Assembly: GCA_934149465.1 (NCBI GenBank)
Contig: CAKPEZ010000001.1
Span: forward strand, 62,001-126,000
DNA length: 64,000 nucleotides
Direction: 5' to 3'
Source: an uncultured Bacilli bacterium
GTDB taxonomy: Bacteria; Bacillota_I; Bacilli_A; RF39; UBA660
Position 1 is the first letter of the stretch; every line of letters begins with the position of its first letter. A model generated the notes under the pieces. That model worked only from the letters and a program-made list of their open reading frames with translations, had not been told where the DNA came from and ran no database searches. This document shows positions 26,618-33,837 of this stretch, one piece after another. The position numbers were made by a program, and so were the translations under genes.

Positions 26618-26859
26618 CCTCTACTCCTTAGCTCAATATTTAAAATATCTCCTTTTATAAGAATTTCATCATCAAGCATCTTACTAATTACCAAGTTATT
26701 TCCCTTAATTAAAATAAGATTATCCTTAGTATAAACAGATACTTCCTTACTAGAAAAATCATTAATCTTAAGAAAATTCACAATATTAACTTTTCCATTA
26801 AAATAGATAATCTTACTATCAGGTTCATTCAAATAATCATTAATTTTCCTAAGCATCAT
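26614..26859 (-). CDS. yqfC: YabP/YqfC-family protein
   Basis: Start at ATG 26859, with AGGTG 6 bases upstream; the longer reading to a GTG at 26868 sits in the SD. An 81-residue beta-rich protein: KIIYFNGKVNIVNFLKINDFSSKEVSVYTKDNLILIKGNNLVISKMLDDEILIKGDILNIEL, matching YabP/YqfC ('V.I.NY..I..FS...I.I.T....I.I.G..L.I..L..D.I.I.G.I..I'). Paired with yqfD exactly as in spore-forming Bacillota, first gene of the operon. Confidence 0.85.
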   Translation of the reverse strand: MMLRKINDYLNEPDSKIIYFNGKVNIVNFLKINDFSSKEVSVYTKDNLILIKGNNLVISKMLDDEILIKGDILNIELRSRG

Positions 26860-26897
26860 CTCATTCACCTATCTATATAACTATATTAGTAAAAGCT

Positions 26898-26934
26898 AAA
26901 AAAAAGAACATTATTTCTAATCCAAATAATGTTC
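26898..26934 (-). terminator. Terminator after rnhB
   Basis: GAACATTATTT/AAATAATGTTC 11-bp stem, with the rnhB stop in the loop and eight T after it on the minus strand. Confidence 0.9.
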
Positions 26935-27531
26935 CTTATACTTACTAACAGGTCCAAAAGAAAGACGATGATACTTAGTAATTCCATATTTACTAATAGC
27001 ATCCAAGTGCTTCTTAGTAGGATAGCCCATATTATGTTTTAAATCATACATTGGGTATTTCTTATCAAGTTCAATCATCATCCTATCACGAGTAACTTTA
27101 GCAATAACAGATGCTGCTGAAATAGTAAGACTTTTAAGATCACCTTTTATAATTGAAGTAGTTTCAATATCTAACTTAAGTGGCATAGCATCTATTAAGA
27201 TATGCTCTAAAGGACAGCTACATTTTGCTATAGCATCCTTCATTGCAAGTTTAGTTGCTTCATAAATATTTACCTTATCAATAGTTTTCTCATCAATAAT
27301 ACCAATTCCAACTCCCAAAGCATCTTTCATCAAAATATTATAAAAATATTCACGTTTTTTACTAGATAATTTCTTCGAATCAGTAAGTCCTTCTAACTTA
27401 TAATTTAAAGGTAAGACTACGCACGCTGCTACTACTGGGCCTATCAAAGGACCTCTTCCTACCTCATCTACTCCCCCTATATATTTAATATTCTTTTTTA
27501 TAAGCTCTTTTTCATAAAGATAATTATCCAC
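26917..27531 (-). CDS. rnhB: Ribonuclease HII
   Basis: Removes ribonucleotides and RNA primers from DNA-RNA hybrids. The 204-residue protein carries GGVDEVGRGPLIGPVVAACVVLP with metal ligands Asp22-Glu23, LTDSKKLSSKKRE, HILIDAMPL (third Asp) and SVIAKVTRDRMMIELDKKYPMYDLKHNMGYPTKKHLDAI (fourth Asp region). Start is GTG 27531, directly after the upstream stop; an AGAGG lies about 13 bases before it, so reinitiation is likely. Confidence 0.96.
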   Translation of the reverse strand: MDNYLYEKELIKKNIKYIGGVDEVGRGPLIGPVVAACVVLPLNYKLEGLTDSKKLSSKKREYFYNILMKDALGVGIGIIDEKTIDKVNIYEATKLAMKDAIAKCSCPLEHILIDAMPLKLDIETTSIIKGDLKSLTISAASVIAKVTRDRMMIELDKKYPMYDLKHNMGYPTKKHLDAISKYGITKYHRLSFGPVSKYKEHYLD

Positions 27532-29124
27532 TTATATACTTCTAACCTCTTTCCCACTATTAAGTCTTCTTACTTTAACAAGTTTTTCATCATTAAGACG
27601 AGTAGCTTCCTTATTCTTCTTAATAATCTTATTTAAATATAACTGGTTAGCAAGTACTACTTTTTCTACTTTATCAAGTTCTTTCATAACTTTTTTATAC
27701 TTTTCATCTTTTAAATAGTAGATAAACATTTTCTCGAATTCATCTCTTAATTTAGAAATATTACCTAAAGTATATTCAATATTATTATTAAGATACTCTA
27801 AATCAATTAAGTTTCTTCTAAGTTCATTCTTATAATCATAAGCTTCGTATACAAGTTTAGTCATTGATTCTAATTTAATAGAAGATCTAGCATCCGAAAT
27901 CATCTTTCTTGCTGCTGCTATATTTAAAGCCATTGATAAAGTATTTCCTCTAAAAGGTCTCATCATCATCAAAGAAAGATAACTAATTCCACTTGCTAAA
28001 TATTTATCAAAGCCCTTAAAAAAGTATTCAGTTCTCTTTTTTGACGTAATATTCTTAACATTCTTCATTATCGTCGTAAGATAATTTTCTTGAACATCCA
28101 AATAATGTTTAGAAGACTTACTAATAGAGTTTATCTCCTTAGCTTTTACTTTAATATCTTTATAATAAATATTCTTAAGATTAATCTCTTCTTTTTCTTT
28201 GGAAAGCTTATTCTTAATATTCTTAGACTGCTTTTCAGCATATTTCAAGTGATCATATAATAACTTATAATCTTCAATCTTTCGATATTGCTTCATCATA
28301 CTAACAACATCATTCTTGTTATTTTCAATCAAATGACGATATTCTAAAATATCATCAACAATAAGTTTATCATCAAATTCTATTATATCATCAAAATCAT
28401 AATTTTCTTTTAGTTTAAGATATTCTTTCTTCATCTTATCTATTTGCTTAATAATTTCTTTAATCTTTTTAATTTGTTCTTCTAGTTCTAAAGCATTCTC
28501 ATTATCATGAAGTTCTAAGAAAAATAACTGACTACTAATAATTTCTAATTCATTTAAATTATCTTTAAATTTCTTAGATAGTCTCTTTAAAATTCTTCCT
28601 TCTAATTCTTCTTTTTGCTTTAATTCTTTCTTTTCTAAAACAATCTTCTTTACTTCTTTATTCTTTAATATAAGATTACTAACACTCTTATTATTAATAT
28701 TCTTAATATCATCTTTAAGCACTTTAGGTAAAGCCTTTACATTAATAACTTTATCTTTATTTAATGCTTTATTTTTTTTAACAGGATTATTTACTAAAGT
28801 ACTACTCTTATTAGATAAAGTTAACTCTTTTAGAGAAGTTATGTCTTTATCTTTATTCTTATTAATAAAGATAATCTTTATATCTTTATCCTTATTATTT
28901 ACTTTAGGCATTTCTTTATTAGAATAATCTTCTAAAGAAGTTTTATCTTTAAAAGAAACATCTGCTACTACATTTTTATTCAAATACTTCTTTGTAATAG
29001 GAAGCTTTTCTTTAGCACTACTTTTAGCATTAATCTCTTTAATTAAGCTTTTATTTCCTAAAGCATTTCTTTTCCTAACTTCAATTAAACGATCCCTAAG
29101 TTTACTCTTTGTTCCATTTTTCAT
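27532..29124 (-). CDS. Large lysine-rich coiled-coil protein, unknown
   Basis: The 530-residue protein has three parts. Residues 1-180 are Lys/Asn/Ser-rich and probably disordered. Residues 180-330 are strongly charged helical coiled coil (ELEEQIKKIKEIIKQIDKMKKEYLKLKENYDF). Residues 365-500 form a helical region with a hydrophobic stretch (GISYLSLMMMRPFRGNTLSMALNIAAARKMI) that could contact the membrane. It lies 1 base from rnhB and follows a 95-residue Asn-rich gene with no gap. No family recognised; a structural or envelope-associated role is a guess. Confidence 0.6.
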   Translation of the reverse strand: MKNGTKSKLRDRLIEVRKRNALGNKSLIKEINAKSSAKEKLPITKKYLNKNVVADVSFKDKTSLEDYSNKEMPKVNNKDKDIKIIFINKNKDKDITSLKELTLSNKSSTLVNNPVKKNKALNKDKVINVKALPKVLKDDIKNINNKSVSNLILKNKEVKKIVLEKKELKQKEELEGRILKRLSKKFKDNLNELEIISSQLFFLELHDNENALELEEQIKKIKEIIKQIDKMKKEYLKLKENYDFDDIIEFDDKLIVDDILEYRHLIENNKNDVVSMMKQYRKIEDYKLLYDHLKYAEKQSKNIKNKLSKEKEEINLKNIYYKDIKVKAKEINSISKSSKHYLDVQENYLTTIMKNVKNITSKKRTEYFFKGFDKYLASGISYLSLMMMRPFRGNTLSMALNIAAARKMISDARSSIKLESMTKLVYEAYDYKNELRRNLIDLEYLNNNIEYTLGNISKLRDEFEKMFIYYLKDEKYKKVMKELDKVEKVVLANQLYLNKIIKKNKEATRLNDEKLVKVRRLNSGKEVRSI

Positions 29125-29412
29125 CTATCTATTTCCAAACTTATTAAGAAGATTATTCATCCGTTCAATATTATGAACTTCTCTATTATTATTCATATTT
29201 TGATTCATCTCATTAAGTCTATCAGCACTTGTTGGAACATAATAATTAACATTAGTACTCATATTATCTACTGCTCCACCATACATTCTATTTTGAAATG
29301 CTCTTTGTCTATCTATTTGTTCACTTATTTGCTTATAATTATTATTAGCTTTATATCGATCATTAAAAATATTTTGTACATCTCGATTACGATTATATCC
29401 TAAGTCGCTCAT
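29125..29412 (-). CDS. Asn/Met-rich small protein, unknown
   Basis: Start set at ATG 29412 (SD GGTGAT); the longer frame to 29439 has no SD and contains a -10-like TATAAT. The 95-residue product is polar and rich in Asn, Met, Arg and Tyr (NRNRDVQNIFNDRYKANNNYKQISEQIDRQRAFQNRMYGGAVDNM). It has no membrane segment. It precedes the coiled-coil gene with no gap, so the two products are probably made together and may interact. Confidence 0.55.
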   Translation of the reverse strand: MSDLGYNRNRDVQNIFNDRYKANNNYKQISEQIDRQRAFQNRMYGGAVDNMSTNVNYYVPTSADRLNEMNQNMNNNREVHNIERMNNLLNKFGNR

Positions 29413-29465
29413 ATTATCACCATTTTCATTATACAACATTTTTTCTAAATCTAAAAGACATAAAT

Positions 29466-29517
29466 AAAAAAGAAAGAAAACTTTTTTCTTAAATTTTACA
29501 TTAAGTTTCTTTCTTTA
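29466..29517 (-). terminator. Terminator after lon
   Basis: AAGAAAGAAACTT pairs with AAGTTTTCTTTCTT (one unpaired base) followed by TTTTTT on the minus strand, overlapping the lon stop. Confidence 0.75.
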
Positions 29518-31827
29518 TTTAAATAAATCTTCATATATTTCTAAGTAATCTTTTACTAATACTATCTCTATTTTTTCTTTTATATAAGAAGGAATATTAT
29601 CAAGCTCATAAGCATTAAGATATGGAATATAAATTTTCTTAATATTATGTGTTGTTGCAGCAATTATCTTTTCTTTAAGTCCTCCTATGGGAAGTACTTT
29701 TCCTCTTAAAGTGATTTCTCCAGTCATGCTAATATCAGTTGGAACAGTTACTCCCTTAAATAAACTAATTAATGAAGTTACTACTGTAATACCAGCCGAT
29801 GGACCATCTTTAGGAAGAGCACCTTCTTCAAAATGAATATGAATATCCATATTATCTAAAATATTAGAATCAATATTAAATAATTCATAATTAGTTTTAA
29901 TGTAACTTAAAGATAAGATAACACTTTCTTTCATAACTTCTCCAATAGAGCCAGTTACAATAAGTTCTCCTTTTCCTTTATAGTAAGTAGAAGATACTTT
30001 TAGTACTGCTCCTCCATAGTTTGTAAATGCAACAGCATTTACAAGACCAATAGCATCATCAAGTCCATTATAAGAATCAATATACTTTTCCATTCCTAGA
30101 TAACTACTAAGATTAGACACAGTAATATTATATTTTTTAAGAGGTTTTTTAGATAATAATTTTACTATTACTTTTCTTATAATACTAGCAAGTAATCTTT
30201 CTAATTCTCTTGCACCAGCTTCTTTAGTATAACTACTAATAATTTTAAAATAAACATCATCACTAATAGAAATCTTACTAGAATCTAAATTATAGATTTT
30301 TAAAAGTTTAGGAAAAAGATAATTCTTAGCAATATCTATTTTTTCATAAACTGTATAACTAGATAATTCAATAATCTCTAAGCGATCTCTTAATGCAAGA
30401 GGAATATCAGAAGCATTATTAGCAGTCAAAATGAACATAACTTCAGATAAATCTACTTCTTCTTCTATATAATTATCGATAAACATATAGTTTTGTTCTT
30501 TATCTAAAACATCTAATAAAGCAGAAGCTGGATCACCACGATAATCTTTAGTCATCTTATCAATTTCATCTATTAAAAATACAGGATTCTTAGTACCACT
30601 TTTTTTAAGTCCTTGAATAATTTTACCAGGATTAGATGCTACATAAGTTCTTCTATGTCCCATAATTTCAGCTTCATCATTAACTCCGCCAACACTTATT
30701 TTAACAAATTTTCTATGTAGTGAAGATGCAATACTTTTAGCTAAAGAAGTCTTGCCAGTACCAGGAGGCCCTACTAAACAAATAATTGGACTTATCTTAT
30801 TATTACTATATTTACTAGCAGCAATATATTCAAGTATTCTAGATTTTACTTTGTCAAGTCCATAATGACTTTCATTAAGCATATCTGCTACTTCTTCTAA
30901 ATTATCATTATCTATTGTAACATTATTCCATGGAATATTTAAAAGCCATTCAATATAATTTCTAATAATAGATACTTCTGGAGAAGTAGGAGGAGTCATT
31001 TCATATCTATTAATCTCATTAATAAGTCTTGTCTTTATTTTAGAAGATACTATTAACTCATCAACTTTCATCTTTAAAAGAGAAACATCTTCTTCTTTAC
31101 TATCAGATTCTCCAAGTTCTTTCTTAATAATTTTAATTTTCTCTTTCAAAACAAATTCTTTTTGACTAGTATCAAGTTCTTTTCTTAATTCTGAATCTAT
31201 TTTATTTTCTAATTTTACAGTTTCTAATTCCCTATTAATATCCTCGATAACAAGCCTACTTCTATTTAAAGGATTAACTACTTCTAAATATTTTAATTTA
31301 TTTTCATAAGATAAAGGAAGTTCATTAATAATCATATCGCAAATAACATCAAGACTTTTTAAATCACTTATTTTGCCAAGAATACTATTGCTCATAGCAG
31401 AAGAAGTTTCAATAAAAGTATTAAGATCTCTTAATAATACTCTTCTAATAGCAGACTCTTCAAAAGGATCAACGTCATAATCCTTACAAGGAATAACAAA
31501 AGCTTCAGCAAATCCTCTTTCTCCTTCTAAATAAAATAAAACTTCTGTCCTAGTAAGACCTACTATAACAAGGCGCAAAGTTCCATTACTAAGTTCTATT
31601 TTAGATTTAATATGTCCTAAAACCCCTATTTTAGGTAAATCTAATAACGAAGGAGATTCTTCCAAATAATCTCTTAATGCAATTAAAAGTAAATGTCCAT
31701 CATGTACTTCTAAAGAAGCATCAATAATTTTCTTTTCTAGTTCAGTATTAATTTCTATTCGCAGTTCATTATTAGGAAGAACAACTATTCCTCTTAAAAA
31801 TAGAACTGGTAAATTTGTTTTTACCAT
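29515..31827 (-). CDS. lon: ATP-dependent protease Lon
   Basis: Start at ATG 31827, with AAAGGGTG 9 bases upstream; the in-frame GTG at 31839 lies in the SD. The 770-residue protein has the N-terminal substrate domain (LPVLFLRGIVVLPNNELRIEI), an AAA+ domain with Walker A GPPGTGKTSLAKS and Walker B FLIDEIDK, and the C-terminal protease with catalytic Ser in PKDGPSAGIT and Lys in GGLKEKIIAA. It degrades misfolded and regulatory proteins in the cytosol. Its leader contains a strong hairpin with a T-run (31845-31894). Confidence 0.97.
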   Translation of the reverse strand: MVKTNLPVLFLRGIVVLPNNELRIEINTELEKKIIDASLEVHDGHLLLIALRDYLEESPSLLDLPKIGVLGHIKSKIELSNGTLRLVIVGLTRTEVLFYLEGERGFAEAFVIPCKDYDVDPFEESAIRRVLLRDLNTFIETSSAMSNSILGKISDLKSLDVICDMIINELPLSYENKLKYLEVVNPLNRSRLVIEDINRELETVKLENKIDSELRKELDTSQKEFVLKEKIKIIKKELGESDSKEEDVSLLKMKVDELIVSSKIKTRLINEINRYEMTPPTSPEVSIIRNYIEWLLNIPWNNVTIDNDNLEEVADMLNESHYGLDKVKSRILEYIAASKYSNNKISPIICLVGPPGTGKTSLAKSIASSLHRKFVKISVGGVNDEAEIMGHRRTYVASNPGKIIQGLKKSGTKNPVFLIDEIDKMTKDYRGDPASALLDVLDKEQNYMFIDNYIEEEVDLSEVMFILTANNASDIPLALRDRLEIIELSSYTVYEKIDIAKNYLFPKLLKIYNLDSSKISISDDVYFKIISSYTKEAGARELERLLASIIRKVIVKLLSKKPLKKYNITVSNLSSYLGMEKYIDSYNGLDDAIGLVNAVAFTNYGGAVLKVSSTYYKGKGELIVTGSIGEVMKESVILSLSYIKTNYELFNIDSNILDNMDIHIHFEEGALPKDGPSAGITVVTSLISLFKGVTVPTDISMTGEITLRGKVLPIGGLKEKIIAATTHNIKKIYIPYLNAYELDNIPSYIKEKIEIVLVKDYLEIYEDLFK

Positions 31828-31844
31828 ATTATCAAGCACCCTTT

Positions 31845-31894
31845 AAAAAAAGTGAGAATTATCTAATAAAAATATATAAAGATAATTCTCACTT
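31845..31894 (-). terminator. Terminator-like hairpin in the lon leader
   Basis: A perfect 15-bp inverted repeat (31850-31864 with 31880-31894, 15-base loop) followed on the minus strand by T7 and then directly by the lon SD. It lies downstream of the only good promoter, so it is either an attenuator of lon or a read-through terminator for the rluD operon, or both. Confidence 0.8.
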
Positions 31895-31910
31895 CCGTTT
31901 CTGTTATATT

Positions 31911-31938
31911 ATTATACTTAAATATTAAATAATAGCAA
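31911..31938 (-). promoter_or_regulatory. Promoter of lon
   Basis: -35 TTGCTA, 16-base spacer, -10 TATAAT. The predicted transcript starts near 31904, about ten bases before the hairpin. Confidence 0.65.
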
Positions 31939-31958
31939 GTATTTTACACACAAGTTAA

Positions 31959-32867
31959 CTAAATTTCTTGATACTTTTTTAAAATTTCCATAAACTTCTT
32001 AGGTGGATCTACCTTAAATTCTAAATACTTGCCAGTTCTAGGATGAATAAAGCCAATTATATAAGCATGAAGCATTTGACCAAACTCTTTATCATCTAGG
32101 TTTTTATATCCATAAACAGGATCATTTACAACAGGATGATTAATATATTTCATGTGTACTCTTATTTGATGAGTTCTACCTGTTTCTAACTTGCATTCAA
32201 TTAAAGTAGTAGTTTTATATCGTTCAAGTACTTTAATATGTGTAATAGCGTCTTTGCTATTATCTAAAGTAACACACATTTTCTTTCTATCGTTCTTATC
32301 TCTTCCTATTGGTGCATCAATAGTAGCAGTATCTTCTTTTATAACTCCTTGAACAAGTGCTATATATTTTCTAGTAACAGTTTTTTCACTTATTTGTTTA
32401 GCTAAAGAAATATGAGCTTTATCATTTTTAGCAACTACTAATAAACCACTAGTATCAGCATCTATTCTATGAACTATTCCCGGTCTTACTTCTCCGTTTA
32501 TACTACTTAAATTGTTAGTATGATACAAAAGAGCGTTTACTAAAGTTCCGCTTTGATTGCCTACGGCAGGATGAACAACTAATCCACTAGGTTTATTTAC
32601 TACGATAAGATCTTCATCTTCATAAACAATATCTAAATCTATTTTTTCTAAGGAAATAGAATTATTCTTATCTTTTTCTTTTGATTTTATCTCTATTACA
32701 TCATTCATTTTAAGTAAATAATTACTTTTTACTTTTTTATCATTAACCAAGATCTTCCCTTCGATAAGTAAATTTTGAATATTACTTCTAGAAAGATCTA
32801 ATACACTAGTTAAATATTTATCTAATCTTATCTTAACAAGATTTTCATCATTTATTTGATATTTCAT
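31959..32867 (-). CDS. RluD-family pseudouridine synthase
   Basis: The 302-residue protein has an N-terminal S4 RNA-binding domain (VKIRLDKYLTSVLDLSRSNIQNLLIEGKILVND) and the RsuA/RluA catalytic domain with the active Asp in HRIDADTSGLLVVAKN (about residues 130-145), followed by HQIRVHMKYINHPVVNDPVYG. Enzymes of this group convert uridines in 23S rRNA helix 69 or other RNAs to pseudouridine; the exact target (RluD/YlyB type) is not decided by sequence. Its start overlaps lspA by 20 bases, matching the common lspA-ylyB pair. Confidence 0.93.
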   Translation of the reverse strand: MKYQINDENLVKIRLDKYLTSVLDLSRSNIQNLLIEGKILVNDKKVKSNYLLKMNDVIEIKSKEKDKNNSISLEKIDLDIVYEDEDLIVVNKPSGLVVHPAVGNQSGTLVNALLYHTNNLSSINGEVRPGIVHRIDADTSGLLVVAKNDKAHISLAKQISEKTVTRKYIALVQGVIKEDTATIDAPIGRDKNDRKKMCVTLDNSKDAITHIKVLERYKTTTLIECKLETGRTHQIRVHMKYINHPVVNDPVYGYKNLDDKEFGQMLHAYIIGFIHPRTGKYLEFKVDPPKKFMEILKKYQEI

Positions 32868-33324
32868 CTTTATTCCCCCTTATACTGCTTAAGCAAAGTA
32901 AAATAACTCCACTCACTACAAAAGTATCCGCTAAATTAAAAACAGGAAAAGCATAACCAAATGGATAAAATGCTAAATAATCAATAACATATCCATGTAC
33001 TATTCTATCAATTAAGTTTCCAGTAGCGCCCCCTATTATTAAAATATAACTAATAAAGGAAGCTTTTCCTAAATTATTATCTTTAATTATTAAGTTTATT
33101 AAATAAATTATTATTATTAAAGAAAAAAGAATTAAAAATATTCCTTTTCCCTCTAATATACTAAAAGCAGCTCCTTTATTTTGAAGTAACGTAAGATCAA
33201 AAAAATTATGAATAACTTCTTTTATTTCTCCTAAAGTAAAAGTACTTACGATAATTTTCTTTACTATTTGATCAATAACTACTAAGAAAAATATTATCCC
33301 AAAAGTTTTTAAATATTTATTCAC
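32848..33324 (-). CDS. lspA: Lipoprotein signal peptidase
   Basis: Signal peptidase II, which cleaves prolipoproteins at the lipid-modified cysteine. The 158-residue protein has four membrane segments and the catalytic aspartates in GGATGNLIDRIVHGYVIDYL (first) and FPVFNLADTFVVSGVI (second), plus QNKGAAFSIL, the other conserved block. Translation starts at GTG 33324 with AGAGG upstream and overlaps the prepilin gene by 8 bases. The organism therefore makes lipoproteins. Confidence 0.95.
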   Translation of the reverse strand: MNKYLKTFGIIFFLVVIDQIVKKIIVSTFTLGEIKEVIHNFFDLTLLQNKGAAFSILEGKGIFLILFSLIIIIYLINLIIKDNNLGKASFISYILIIGGATGNLIDRIVHGYVIDYLAFYPFGYAFPVFNLADTFVVSGVILLCLSSIRGNKDEISNK

Positions 33325-33790
33325 AACTGCTAACCTCTGGAAGATAAGATTCTTCTAACACTTCATCATCACAAACTAAATGAAGAGCTATATACTTAAC
33401 CATATCAGCATCCTTATACACATAAAAATAACTATCAGTATAACTGCACATTTTTTTACTTACGGGATTTCTAAAAGGCTTAGAAAAATAAGATTCCATT
33501 CCTTCAAAAGAATGATTTTCACTTTTTTCTAAAGTAACTTTCTTAGTAGAATTTTGATCTTTATCAGCAACCTTACTCAAGCAATAATCATATTTACTAT
33601 AAGTAAGATCATCATTTAAAGAAAGATATTCTTCGGTGACATCTGCTACTCTTCCTAAAAAAACTTTCTTAGAATTTTCTTTATAATTATTAAAAAGATT
33701 AATAGATACAGTAATTGATACAGCTCCTATAATTGATAAAACGACAATAACTGCCATAAGTTCAATAAAAGTAAATCCTTTGTTATTCAT
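33317..33790 (-). CDS. Type IV prepilin-like protein
   Basis: A 157-residue protein with a class III signal: MNNKG|FTFIELMAVIVVLSIIG, cleavage after Gly5, a Phe at +1 and the conserved Glu at +5, then a hydrophobic helix (6-30). The globular part holds four cysteines (YDYCLSKVADK, KKMCSYTDSYFYV, LVCDDEVL, VSSCE) likely to form disulfides. This fits a pseudopilin or minor pilin, as in ComG or Tad-like systems. No prepilin peptidase or secretion ATPase is in the window. SD AATAGGTGAT precedes the ATG. It is first gene of the lspA-rluD group. Confidence 0.85.
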   Translation of the reverse strand: MNNKGFTFIELMAVIVVLSIIGAVSITVSINLFNNYKENSKKVFLGRVADVTEEYLSLNDDLTYSKYDYCLSKVADKDQNSTKKVTLEKSENHSFEGMESYFSKPFRNPVSKKMCSYTDSYFYVYKDADMVKYIALHLVCDDEVLEESYLPEVSSCE

Positions 33791-33837
33791 TTTCTATCAC
33801 CTATTATTATTGTATCATAATACAAAAGAAAATACTA

